NCBI GenBank assembly: GCA_964404285.1
Contig: CAYOJK010000011.1
Location: 14,305-78,304, forward strand
Direction of reading: 5' to 3'
Length of the DNA stretch: 64,000 nt
Source of the DNA: JBASEY01 sp964404285
GTDB taxonomy: Bacteria; CSSED10-310
The notes beneath the pieces were generated by a model that saw only the letters and a program-made list of their open reading frames with translations, did no database searches and had not been told where the DNA came from. The translations under genes and the position numbers were made by a program. Positions 1-7,628 of the stretch are shown one piece after another (the first letter of the stretch is position 1; each line of letters starts with the position of its first letter).

Positions 1-1335
1 CAGGGATGTGAAGCAGGAGATTTGGATCCGGGATGGATTATGTTTGGTTGTAACGAAGCGACACCCGGAAATATGGTTGTAGCCGGTTTTTCCCTGCCGC
101 CTGTAGCGATTCCGGTGGGGAGCGAAGGAGTACTTGCTGTTCTGAGCTTTGTTGTCACCTGTGATACATGTGAAGAAGGCGACAGCAGTGAACTGGCGCC
201 GATCAATTTCTATGATGATATTGAGGAGTTTACCCCTGGGAACGGTGCGTTCACTTATGTCTGTGAAGGCACCCCGACACCTGAGCCGACTGATACGCCG
301 ATCCCTGAGCCGACTGACACTCCGATTCCTGATCCAACCGATACGCCGATTCCTGAACCAACCGACACGCCGATTCCTGAGCCGACCGATACACCGATTC
401 CACCCACATTTACACCTGTTCCGCCGACAAGCACCGCTGTTCCACCAACGAATACGGCTGTCCCGCCGACGAATACACCGGCGCCGTTTCCGCCTACGAA
501 CACTCCTAAACCTCCTGAGTGTGAATGGTTGGGAACAAAACTTGAGATATCACAAAACAAACCGTTCCAAACAGGTGATACATTCTGGCTCAGATGTGAT
601 GTGTGTTCGGATACCCAACAATCAGGCGTTCCTACTGCAATTATATTGGGTTTCGCAGGGGAATTCTGGTTCTGGCCATCATGGAGCAGCTCATTTGATT
701 TGGTGGTAGCCGACTACAAGCCGGGATTGACCTCATTCTATGTTTTCGAACCATTCAATTGGCCTGCAGTGGTTGGTTTTGCATCGGATATCGTCTTCTT
801 TAGCGCTCTTCTGACTCCGGAATTGGATGATATTGTCGGTGATATCGGTTTTGTCTCCTTTGGGTTTGAAGGAGAATATACTGAAATGTGGGGTTATGTG
901 AATGGTCGTGCAAGGGTAGAAGTCTCGGGCCTGGGCTATGACCCTGACCACGAAAAAGAATCCATTTTCCATTTGCATCATCCGGTAACCGGCGCCTGGT
1001 TGAATATTCGACATCGATCCGATAACAAATATCAGCCGAAAGGGGCATTGGATTGGGAATATGGTTGTCATGATGAAGTCAACTATTGGGATATGCAGAG
1101 CGCTGGAAATGGTGTTTGGGTTCTTGACTGGAAACAGATTGGCAATACGACTGAGGTTAAGATTACATCACCGACAAACGGTGTGTCCGTGCTTCATTTT
1201 GAGGGTGGCGCCGCAGCCTGGCGGGAAGTGAAACCGGGCTCCGGTGATGCCCGTATACCGTCTCATTCACGCGCAAACATCAAAGTGTTAGAATTGAGCG
1301 GCACGATCGGTGAAGCTGTTGAATGTGTAGAGTAG
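1..1335 (+). CDS. Secreted modular protein, 3' part only: cohesin-like end, Thr-Pro linker, WFWP-type C-terminal domain
   Basis: The frame is open from the first base, so the start lies outside the window. The first 75 or so residues (GDLDPGWIMFGC, IPVGSEGVLAVLSF) resemble the C-terminal cohesin-like module of the C25 protease at 35629-40419 (GDLNPDWRQFGC, IPVGSTGVLAYITL). A linker of about 75 residues follows, built of TDTPIPEP and PPTNTP repeats. The C-terminal 270 residues contain FWFWPSWSSS and match the C-terminal part of the protein at 62344-63597 (YWFWPDWSES). No catalytic motif was recognised. The role is probably extracellular binding or structural. An intrinsic terminator follows directly. 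Confidence 0.75.
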   Translation, partial: QGCEAGDLDPGWIMFGCNEATPGNMVVAGFSLPPVAIPVGSEGVLAVLSFVVTCDTCEEGDSSELAPINFYDDIEEFTPGNGAFTYVCEGTPTPEPTDTPIPEPTDTPIPDPTDTPIPEPTDTPIPEPTDTPIPPTFTPVPPTSTAVPPTNTAVPPTNTPAPFPPTNTPKPPECEWLGTKLEISQNKPFQTGDTFWLRCDVCSDTQQSGVPTAIILGFAGEFWFWPSWSSSFDLVVADYKPGLTSFYVFEPFNWPAVVGFASDIVFFSALLTPELDDIVGDIGFVSFGFEGEYTEMWGYVNGRARVEVSGLGYDPDHEKESIFHLHHPVTGAWLNIRHRSDNKYQPKGALDWEYGCHDEVNYWDMQSAGNGVWVLDWKQIGNTTEVKITSPTNGVSVLHFEGGAAAWREVKPGSGDARIPSHSRANIKVLELSGTIGEAVECVE

Positions 1336-1344
1336 TTGATTTTA

Positions 1345-1373
1345 CAGCGGTCTTATTGTGACCGCTGTTTTTT
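1345..1373 (+). terminator. Intrinsic terminator after the first gene
   Basis: A perfect 8-bp stem (CAGCGGTC / GACCGCTG) with a 7-nt loop is followed by six T on the plus strand. It starts 9 nt after the first gene's stop codon. It overlaps the 3' end of the convergent rpsA gene, whose stop codon lies in the loop. Confidence 0.8.
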
Positions 1374-2672
1374 CTCGAGCGCTTTTTGTAGATGTAATCT
1401 AAGGCTACCGAAACCGGGGGATTCCTGGTTTTGGTAGTCTTTTGGTATGACAGGTTCCTGTTGAGTCATACTGAGTGCGAGTCGGTGTTTTTCCGTATCG
1501 ATTTCGATAACGTTGACCTGAATGATATCGCCGATCTTGAGTTTATCGGATGGATGATTGATTTTACGATCCGATTCTATTTCTGAAATATGTAAGAGAC
1601 CTTCGAGACCGGGTTTTAGACGTATAAAAGCCCCGAATTTTTCAACTCGAACGACCTGACCCGGATAGGCGCCGTTTTCGACAATGTCAGTTCCGACATA
1701 TTGTTCCCAGGGTGAAAGGACAGCGTCACGTATACTTAATGATATCTGTTTGGTTTCAGGATTGATTTCCAACACTTTTGCTCTGACTTCTTGGTTCAGG
1801 GCAATAGTTTCAGACGGATGATGGATGCGTTCCCAAGCAATATGAGAGATTGGGACGAGCGCATCGATACCTCCAATATCGACAAAAACACCAAAATCTG
1901 TGATTCGCTTGACGTTTCCAGTGACCAGGTCACCAACGGACAGATTTCGCAATAATTCACGAGCTAATTTTTGGCGTTCATTTTCCAGGTATTTTTTTCT
2001 AGAAACAACGATGTTTCTGCCATGGCTTTCCATTTGGACGATAAGGAAATGGCAGGTTGCACCGATATAGGAATCGGGGTTATCGACATAGTCCAGATCG
2101 ATCTGCGAGATTGGACAGAAAGCGTTTATGGTACCGAGATCGACCTCAAAACCGCCTTTGTTAGTTTTTTCGACACGTCCTTCAACGGGTATGTTACCCC
2201 GGAAAGCTTCTTGGATCATTTCCAAAGATTGATCTTTTTTTCTCAAGCGATATGACAATCGGATTTCATCNNNNNNNNNNNNNNNNNNNNNNNNNNNNNN
2301 NNNNNNNNNNNNNNNNNNNNNNNNNNNNNNNNNNNNNNNNNNNNNNNNNNNNNNNNNNNNNNNNNNNNNNCGATATGACAATCGGATTTCATCATCAGAA
2401 AATACAACGGTGGCAGTGATGATATCACCAAGTTTGACTTCCAGTTGGCCATTGTCATCAATAAATTCTTCAGTTGGAACAATTCCTTCACTCTTTGCAT
2501 TAACGTCGATAAAGACGGTGGTATCAGATATAGCGATAACTTTACCACTGATTTTATCGCCTGGCCTGACAGCGTTGACAAGTGATGAATCTGAGATCGC
2601 CTGATTGAATTCTTCCATTGACATTCCAAAAGACTCATCCCATTCAATTGGTTGGTCTGTTTTTCTGATCAT
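1353..2672 (-). CDS. rpsA: 30S ribosomal protein S1 (four S1 domains), interrupted by an assembly gap
   Basis: This is an RNA-binding ribosomal protein that helps load mRNA. Four S1 repeats are visible (for example GDLVTGNVKRITDFGVFVDI and GAYPGQVVRVEKFGAFIRL), as in the shorter Gram-positive-type S1 rather than the six-domain E. coli form. A 100-N gap at 2271-2370 splits the gene. The same 23 bases lie on both sides, so the 123-nt interval is a join artefact and the real protein is about 398 residues. The start chosen is ATG at 2672, preceded by GAAAGGGG. A GTG 15 nt further upstream is in frame but overlaps that ribosome site. The gene has its own promoter and a structured leader. Confidence 0.92.
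   Translation of the reverse strand: MIRKTDQPIEWDESFGMSMEEFNQAISDSSLVNAVRPGDKISGKVIAISDTTVFIDVNAKSEGIVPTEEFIDDNGQLEVKLGDIITATVVFSDDEIRLSYXXXXXXXXXXXXXXXXXXXXXXXXXXXXXXXXXXDEIRLSYRLRKKDQSLEMIQEAFRGNIPVEGRVEKTNKGGFEVDLGTINAFCPISQIDLDYVDNPDSYIGATCHFLIVQMESHGRNIVVSRKKYLENERQKLARELLRNLSVGDLVTGNVKRITDFGVFVDIGGIDALVPISHIAWERIHHPSETIALNQEVRAKVLEINPETKQISLSIRDAVLSPWEQYVGTDIVENGAYPGQVVRVEKFGAFIRLKPGLEGLLHISEIESDRKINHPSDKLKIGDIIQVNVIEIDTEKHRLALSMTQQEPVIPKDYQNQESPGFGSLRLHLQKALEKKQRSQ
2271..2370. other. 100-N assembly gap between overlapping contig ends
   Basis: Exactly 100 N. The 23 bases before it (2248-2270) are identical to the 23 bases after it (2371-2393), beginning CGATATGACAATCGG. Collapsing the N run plus one copy removes 123 nt (41 codons), leaves the rpsA frame intact and gives a continuous S1 protein. 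Confidence 0.95.
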
Positions 2673-2747
2673 CGTTACCCCTTTCACTATCTAGGTTTCA
2701 TCGCTGTAGTAGTATCTAAATATGGTGATATAAAGCAAGAAGGTGGG

Positions 2748-2834
2748 AAAAAAGCGAATCGAAAATAATAATTTGGGGCGTTGGGGAGGGGCGAAGCAAT
2801 GAGCAATCCTTCGCTTCAATTATTTTCGATTCGC
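2748..2834 (-). terminator. Terminator-like hairpin in the rpsA leader (putative attenuator)
   Basis: On the minus strand a 16-bp perfect stem (arms 2819-2834 and 2754-2769, GCGAATCGAAAATAAT and complement) is followed by six T (2753-2748). The loop contains a second hairpin (GCGAAG at 2791-2796 paired with CTTCGC at 2809-2814). It sits between the predicted rpsA promoter and the rpsA start, with no other minus-strand gene between them, so it would end transcripts before rpsA unless unfolded. A short mobile palindromic element is an alternative. Confidence 0.6.
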
Positions 2835-2857
2835 TGGGGCAAGCAATTTGTACCCCA

Positions 2858-2886
2858 AATATAAAACGGCTCTATAAAAATGTCAA
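2858..2886 (-). promoter_or_regulatory. Sigma-70 type promoter for rpsA
   Basis: Minus strand TTGACA (2886-2881), 17-nt spacer, TATATT (2863-2858). The -35 is perfect and the -10 near perfect. A start near 2851 gives a leader of about 180 nt containing the hairpin at 2748-2834. Confidence 0.65.
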
Positions 2887-2909
2887 GAATCAGCAGATAT
2901 TTTTTTTCC

Positions 2910-2938
2910 TTGACAAATAGTTTTCTGCAGATCATATA
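2910..2938 (+). promoter_or_regulatory. Candidate sigma-70 promoter for the ferredoxin gene
   Basis: TTGACA at 2910-2915, 17-nt spacer, CATATA at 2933-2938, placed 42 nt before the ferredoxin ATG. It is divergent from the rpsA promoter. The -10 is imperfect. Confidence 0.5.
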
Positions 2939-2979
2939 TGTGACGTGATTTGAACCTAAACGTACAAAGGAGATTTCAA

Positions 2980-3150
2980 ATGGCTTACATTATTACAAGT
3001 GAATGCATCTGTTGTGGTGCATGTGAAAGTGAATGTCCAGTTGAGGCAATTTCAATGGGTGATGAAATTTATGTAATCGACTCAGACAAATGCATTGATT
3101 GTGGCGCTTGTGCGGATGTGTGCCCGGTCGATGCGCCTCAGCCGGATTAA
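2980..3150 (+). CDS. Small 2[4Fe-4S] ferredoxin
   Basis: A 56-residue clostridial-type ferredoxin, a soluble low-potential electron carrier. Both cluster motifs are present: CICCGACESECP and CIDCGACADVCP, each with CxxCxxCxxxCP spacing. The start is ATG at 2980, preceded by AAAGGAG 7 nt upstream; an in-frame TTG at 2950 lacks such a site. It is a single-gene unit with its own promoter and a strong terminator. It could serve the aldehyde oxidoreductase, the FAD/Fe-S dehydrogenase or NrdG in this window, but partners cannot be told from sequence. Confidence 0.93.
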   Translation: MAYIITSECICCGACESECPVEAISMGDEIYVIDSDKCIDCGACADVCPVDAPQPD

Positions 3151-3177
3151 TTTAAACGTTTGTTAAAATAGAAAAAG

Positions 3178-3214
3178 CTGCTCTGATAAAAAGGTTCAGA
3201 GCAGTTTTTTCTTT
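3178..3214 (+). terminator. Intrinsic terminator after the ferredoxin gene
   Basis: A perfect 9-bp stem (CTGCTCTGA / TCAGAGCAG) with a 9-nt loop is followed by TTTTTTCTTTT. Confidence 0.88.
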
Positions 3215-3269
3215 TAAATCGTCGATAATTCTGATAAAAATTCTTATTTGTGAATGGCAGGACAGAATA

Positions 3270-3821
3270 GTGAACCCTGAATCAACAAATAAAATAAAAT
3301 CGTTTCTTCAACTGCTTAGTTTTTACCTATTGGTATTGTATTTCATATCAGGTTACGTTCTAGCCGTTTATAAAATAGAAGGCGAATCGATGAATCCCTT
3401 GTTGATCAATGGTGATCGTGTTGTTTCAGACCGACTGGTTTATAAACTTTCATCCATTGAAAGATATGATGTTGTGGTGATGCATTCCCCCGCAGAACCA
3501 CGGAAATATCTGATTAAACGTGTGATCGGGCTACCGGGTGAAACCATTCGTATCGATAAAGGTGTCATCACTATCGATGGCATGGTAATTGATGAAAGCT
3601 ATATTCCTGATGATCTACATTCTTCGGAAACCATCGATCCATTGAATATTCCCAAGGGACATTACTTTGTTGTGGGAGATAACCGTTCGAGTAGCAACGA
3701 CAGCCGTGTGTGGACAACCCAAATAAATCATTATCCCTTTGTCGGTGAACGATATATTTTAGGAAAAATTCGCGCCCGTGTATGGCCACTCACACGCGTG
3801 CACAGGATTTCATCAAATTAA
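3270..3821 (+). CDS. lepB: Signal peptidase I
   Basis: A membrane-bound serine protease that removes signal peptides from exported proteins. It has 183 residues: one N-terminal membrane segment (about 12-34), the catalytic serine in GESMNP (Ser40), the catalytic lysine in YLIKRVIGLPGE (Lys83) and the late conserved box GDNRSSSNDSR. The start is GTG at 3270 with only a weak upstream ribosome site. Many secreted proteins in the window have signal peptides that would be its substrates. The length is typical of short bacterial type I enzymes. Confidence 0.93.
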   Translation: MNPESTNKIKSFLQLLSFYLLVLYFISGYVLAVYKIEGESMNPLLINGDRVVSDRLVYKLSSIERYDVVVMHSPAEPRKYLIKRVIGLPGETIRIDKGVITIDGMVIDESYIPDDLHSSETIDPLNIPKGHYFVVGDNRSSSNDSRVWTTQINHYPFVGERYILGKIRARVWPLTRVHRISSN

Positions 3822-3848
3822 AACAATCAAAAAATAACAGTGCCATTT

Positions 3849-3864
3849 TGGAATAGTTCTTGCA
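3849..3864 (+). promoter_or_regulatory. Candidate sigma-54 (-24/-12) promoter
   Basis: TGG at 3849-3851, ten bases, then GC within TTGCA (3860-3864). The GG-N10-GC spacing and TTGCA match the sigma-54 pattern; the C of the usual TGGCA is missing. It lies about 46 nt before the Fis-like gene. Confidence 0.45.
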
Positions 3865-3909
3865 ATTACTCGCCTCGGGGGGTTGCTAACAATTTGTGAG
3901 GGAAAGCAA

Positions 3910-4149
3910 ATGAACGTGTTTAGTAAATTTTCTGAACCATTTTCTTTCAAGCGAAATACGGCGCCTTTGTCATTCAAAGATGCAAAAGACGCATTTGAAC
4001 GTGATTATATCGATCAGTTACTCCGCTTCACGAAAGGAAATGTCAAATTAGCTGCAGAAATTGCAGGGCGAGATCGTAAAGGGCTCTATGTGCTTATGGA
4101 AAAACACGGTATCAGCCCTATGATGTACAGGCAGAAATTAATGCAATAA
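3910..4149 (+). CDS. Small Fis/NtrC-type helix-turn-helix protein
   Basis: A 79-residue protein whose second half (AKDAFERDYIDQLLRFTKG, NVKLAAEIAGRDRKGLYVLM) matches the C-terminal DNA-binding domain of NtrC-type sigma-54 activators and Fis. No AAA+ or receiver domain is attached, so it is a stand-alone DNA binder. The start chosen is ATG at 3910, preceded by GAGGGA; a TTG at 3883 is also in frame. The preceding -24/-12-like element suggests sigma-54 control (inference). Target genes are unknown. Confidence 0.75.
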   Translation: MNVFSKFSEPFSFKRNTAPLSFKDAKDAFERDYIDQLLRFTKGNVKLAAEIAGRDRKGLYVLMEKHGISPMMYRQKLMQ

Positions 4150-4268
4150 AGCCTTTAAACCTAAATACTTAATCGTCCGAGCATTATATTTTTCGCATTT
4201 CGGACCATAAGTTCCATCTAATCAAGTCGATAACCCCTGTCTTGTTTTAAAGTCTGCACGCAATAATC

Positions 4269-4330
4269 GTGACAAGAAAAAATAAAATCGCTAGAATAAT
4301 CTCCTCTTCGTGAAACATTTGTTCACGAAG
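4269..4330 (+). promoter_or_regulatory. Candidate promoter and 5'-leader hairpin for the FAD/Fe-S dehydrogenase operon
   Basis: GTGACA at 4269-4274, 17-nt spacer and TAGAAT at 4292-4297 form a plausible sigma-70 promoter. Just downstream is a 9-bp perfect hairpin, CTTCGTGAA (4306-4314) with TTCACGAAG (4322-4330), which would fall at the very 5' end of the mRNA. It has no T-run, so it looks like an operator or RNA-stabilising structure rather than a terminator. Confidence 0.45.
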
Positions 4331-4364
4331 CGATTCGCATTATTATGGGGAGAACTCTGGAAAA

Positions 4365-6461
4365 ATGAATCATAACAATCGAATAGAAGAACACCCGATT
4401 TTACCGGTTGAAAAGTCTGAAATGATCCCATTTTATTGGCATCGGCAACCTGTTTTTGCTAAACGGGGTGAAATGATCGCATCTGCTTTGATAGCAAACG
4501 GAATACACATTTTTAGTAAACACCATAGAGACAGAAGTCCACAGGGAATATTTTGTGCAAATGGACAGTGTTCAAAATGCCTGGTTATCGCTAATGGTAT
4601 ACCGGTTAAAAGTTGCATGACCCCTGTAACAAAAAACATGATTGTCGAGATGGCCGATGGTTTGCCGGAATTACCGGAAATACAATCAAGTTATGAACCT
4701 AACGATATTCCTGAACACCATTTCACGGTTTTGATCGTAGGGGGTGGTCCGGCGGGATTATCTGCAGCGGTTGAGTTAGGCAAGTTAGGGGTCAAAACCT
4801 TAGTTATCGATGATAAACATATTTTGGGTGGCAAACTGATTTTGCAGACGCACAAGTTTTTTGGGTCGGTTGCAGATTCACATGCAGGCGCTAGAGGTAT
4901 CGAGATCGGAGATTTGTTGGCTGATGCTGTGCATTCTCTGTCGAGTGTGACGGTATGGACAAACAGCACAGCATTATTCATTTTTAAAGATAAAAAAGTG
5001 GGCATATTGAAAGACGGAGCGTATCACCTGGTGGCGCCTGATATGATCATAAACGCAGCAGGAGCCAGGGAAAAATTCCTTCGCTTTCATGGTAACACGT
5101 TGCCTGGAGTTTATGGAGCTGGGGCATTTCAAACGCTTGTAAATCGAGATTTGATTCGGCCTTCCAGAAGACTTTTCATCGTTGGCGGAGGCAATGTCGG
5201 TCTGATTGCCGGTTATCACGCGCTTCAAGCCGGCATCGAGGTTGTCGGGTTGGCGGAAGCTATGCCGCAATGCGGTGGCTATAAAGTCCACGCAGACAAA
5301 TTGAAGCGTTTGGGGGCGCCGATTTACACTCGGCATACTATTCTTGCAGCCAATGGGCAAGAAAATGTCGAATCAGTGACAATCGCCAAAGTCGATGATC
5401 GTTTTAGACCGATTCAAGGAACTGAAAAAAGTTTTGCTTGTGACACCGTACTGATCGCTGTTGGCTTGGAATCCATCTGTGAATTCACTGAAGAAGCTCA
5501 AAAAGCGGAAATTCCTGTTTTTTCGACGGGAGATGCCCATGAAATAGCAGAAGCTTCCTCCGCAATGTTCAACGGAAAAATTATTGGCCTGCGCGTCGCA
5601 GAAGTTTTAGGGGTAACAACGGAATCAATCCCATCTGATTGGTATCAAAAAGCCGATGTGTTAAAAGCGCCTCCAGGAAAAACTTACAAGCAGACATTCT
5701 CAGAACTGGAGGAAGGGGTTTATCCTGTTATCCATTGTTTACAGGAAATACCCTGTAATCCGTGTTCGACGGTGTGCCCGACAAATTCTATTCACTTGAT
5801 CGACGATCCGATAATGGGTATCCCGGAATATCGAGGACGATGCATCGGCTGTGGAAAATGTGTCGCTATCTGTCCGGGTCTGGCAATAACTCTGGTAGAT
5901 TTTCGGAAAAACAAGAATGAACCATTGGTCACGATGCCCTATGAGGTGTTTAATTATGCGGTGGCGGTTGGCGATCGCGTGCGGTGTGTTGATATCGATG
6001 GCAATGACTTGGCGGAACTTGAAATTGTCACTGTTAAACCATTGAAAAAATCCAGAGCTCAACTCGTGACAGTCAAAGCCTCCGCGAAAATTGCCAGGCA
6101 AATCGTGTCGTTCAGGATTCAACCTGAAGAAATCACCCGTCCGATGGGTCAGGCCAAACAACCCACTGAATCAGACGATGATGTCATTGTTTGCCTGTGT
6201 GAAAGGGTTACCGCCGGCGAAATTCGAGAGTTGATCCGAAAAGGCGTTCACGATATGAACATGATAAAAGCTATCACGCGTGCCGGCATGGGGCCTTGTG
6301 GAGCAAAAAGTTGTGATAACCTGATACGTCAGATTTTTCGGCAGGAGGGTATCCCGGTCGATGATATTGTTGCAGGAACCAGAAGACCGTTATTTGTCGA
6401 AGCGCCGATGGGAACGCTAGCCGGCGTCGATATGGCGCGAAAGGAGCCGAAAAATGCATAA
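4365..6461 (+). CDS. Large Fe-S/FAD oxidoreductase subunit (HcnAB / sarcosine oxidase alpha-like)
   Basis: A 698-residue fusion. An N-terminal [2Fe-2S] domain has Cys64, Cys69, Cys72 and Cys84. It is followed by a pyridine-nucleotide-disulfide-oxidoreductase FAD/NAD domain (VGGGPAGLSAA near 125-135 and a second VGGGNVGLIAG). Two [4Fe-4S] motifs follow (CNPCSTVCP and CIGCGKCVAICP), then a C-terminal BFD-like [2Fe-2S] domain (CLCERVTAGEI, CGAKSCDN). This resembles the large subunit of amino-acid or imino-acid dehydrogenases such as archaeal proline dehydrogenase, hydrogen cyanide synthase and sarcosine oxidase. It overlaps the next gene, its likely substrate-oxidising partner, by 8 nt. Electrons probably pass from that subunit's FAD through these clusters. 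Substrate unknown. Confidence 0.8.
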   Translation: MNHNNRIEEHPILPVEKSEMIPFYWHRQPVFAKRGEMIASALIANGIHIFSKHHRDRSPQGIFCANGQCSKCLVIANGIPVKSCMTPVTKNMIVEMADGLPELPEIQSSYEPNDIPEHHFTVLIVGGGPAGLSAAVELGKLGVKTLVIDDKHILGGKLILQTHKFFGSVADSHAGARGIEIGDLLADAVHSLSSVTVWTNSTALFIFKDKKVGILKDGAYHLVAPDMIINAAGAREKFLRFHGNTLPGVYGAGAFQTLVNRDLIRPSRRLFIVGGGNVGLIAGYHALQAGIEVVGLAEAMPQCGGYKVHADKLKRLGAPIYTRHTILAANGQENVESVTIAKVDDRFRPIQGTEKSFACDTVLIAVGLESICEFTEEAQKAEIPVFSTGDAHEIAEASSAMFNGKIIGLRVAEVLGVTTESIPSDWYQKADVLKAPPGKTYKQTFSELEEGVYPVIHCLQEIPCNPCSTVCPTNSIHLIDDPIMGIPEYRGRCIGCGKCVAICPGLAITLVDFRKNKNEPLVTMPYEVFNYAVAVGDRVRCVDIDGNDLAELEIVTVKPLKKSRAQLVTVKASAKIARQIVSFRIQPEEITRPMGQAKQPTESDDDVIVCLCERVTAGEIRELIRKGVHDMNMIKAITRAGMGPCGAKSCDNLIRQIFRQEGIPVDDIVAGTRRPLFVEAPMGTLAGVDMARKEPKNA

Positions 6462-7608
6462 AAGTTATGATTGCATTATCATTGGAGCAGGTTCTGTCGG
6501 TGTTCCAGCAGCATTGTCTTTGGCGGAAAAAGGTATCAAAACACTGGTTATCGAATCGCTCCCAAGCCCCGGCCAGATGAACAACAAAAAAGCGATCGGT
6601 GGAATCAGAGCTACGCATTCCGATTACGGCAAAATACAGATCAGCTTGCGTAGCATAGAAGTGTTTTCAACGTGGGAAGAACGTCATGGCGATGCTATTG
6701 GCTGGCTCAGCAATGGATACAGTTATCCGGCCTATTCAGAACAAGACGAGAAAAAACTGAAGGATTTGATGAAAATACAGTTGGAATTCGGTTTGAATAT
6801 ACGGTGGGTATCGCCGGAGGAATACAACGAATTGGTTCCAGGCATCAATATGGATGGGCTACGGGGGGCGACGTACTCGCCGGAAGACGGCAGCGCCTCA
6901 CCGCTGTTGGCAATCAACGCCTTTTTTTTTAAAAGCATTGAATGGGGCGCCGATTATGTGTTCAACGAAACAGTCACAGGCTTCAAAACCCAAGGTGATC
7001 GAATCACTCATGTCATTACCGACAAAGCTGTTTACGCATGTGGAAACGTTGTAAATGCCGCTGGTAATGAAGCGCGGCCAATCGGAAAAATGCTGGGGTT
7101 GGATATCCCGGTCAAACCGGATAATCATGAAGGCGCTATAACTGAACCCGTCAAACGGTTTTTCGGCCCAATGGTCGTCGATATGAGGCCGGCTGAGGAT
7201 TCCCAAAATTATTATTTTTATCAGAATAACGAAGGTCAGGTCATTTTCTGTATTACGCCTGATCCACCGATTTATGGTGTTGATAATTATTCTACCAGTA
7301 TGTTCTTTCCCCAAGTCGCCAAACGGATGATCGATCTATATCCGCGGCTGGCATATTTAAAAATACGACGTTCATGGAGAGGACAATATCCTAATACTCC
7401 GGATGGATTTCCTATCGTTGGAAGAACTCGTGAATACCCTAACTTCATCTGTCTAGACGGTATGTGCGGCCAGGGATTTATGCTGGGCCCCGGGTTCGGT
7501 GAACTGACCTCACGGATTGTCAGCGGAGAAATGAATGAAGACGATGATCAGATTTTACAGCGATTTGATCTATATCGTGATTTCAGCGGAATGGAAATGT
7601 TTAAATAA
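6454..7608 (+). CDS. DAO-family FAD-dependent dehydrogenase, catalytic subunit
   Basis: 384 residues with an N-terminal Rossmann motif (CIIIGAGSVGVPAALSLAEK) and the C-terminal signature of the glycine oxidase / sarcosine oxidase beta family (TPDGFPIVG, CGQGFMLGPGFGE). These enzymes oxidise the C-N bond of an amino or imino acid. The ATG overlaps the stop of the large subunit (8 nt), a clear sign of co-translation. With the Fe-S-rich partner it is more likely a dehydrogenase feeding an electron carrier than an oxygen-consuming oxidase (inference). Candidate substrates are proline, hydroxyproline, sarcosine or a D-amino acid; sequence alone does not decide. Confidence 0.82.
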   Translation: MHKSYDCIIIGAGSVGVPAALSLAEKGIKTLVIESLPSPGQMNNKKAIGGIRATHSDYGKIQISLRSIEVFSTWEERHGDAIGWLSNGYSYPAYSEQDEKKLKDLMKIQLEFGLNIRWVSPEEYNELVPGINMDGLRGATYSPEDGSASPLLAINAFFFKSIEWGADYVFNETVTGFKTQGDRITHVITDKAVYACGNVVNAAGNEARPIGKMLGLDIPVKPDNHEGAITEPVKRFFGPMVVDMRPAEDSQNYYFYQNNEGQVIFCITPDPPIYGVDNYSTSMFFPQVAKRMIDLYPRLAYLKIRRSWRGQYPNTPDGFPIVGRTREYPNFICLDGMCGQGFMLGPGFGELTSRIVSGEMNEDDDQILQRFDLYRDFSGMEMFK

Positions 7609-7628
7609 AGGCTTAAAAGGTGAGATAC

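Noticed and set aside
271..510. Tandem DNA repeat as a CRISPR or satellite
   Set aside because: Units are in frame, vary by synonymous changes and encode a Thr-Pro linker; there are no spacers.
255..560. Gly/Val-rich open frame on the minus strand
   Set aside because: It is the reverse of the Thr-Pro linker repeats of the first gene; the same artefact occurs at 16003-16353.
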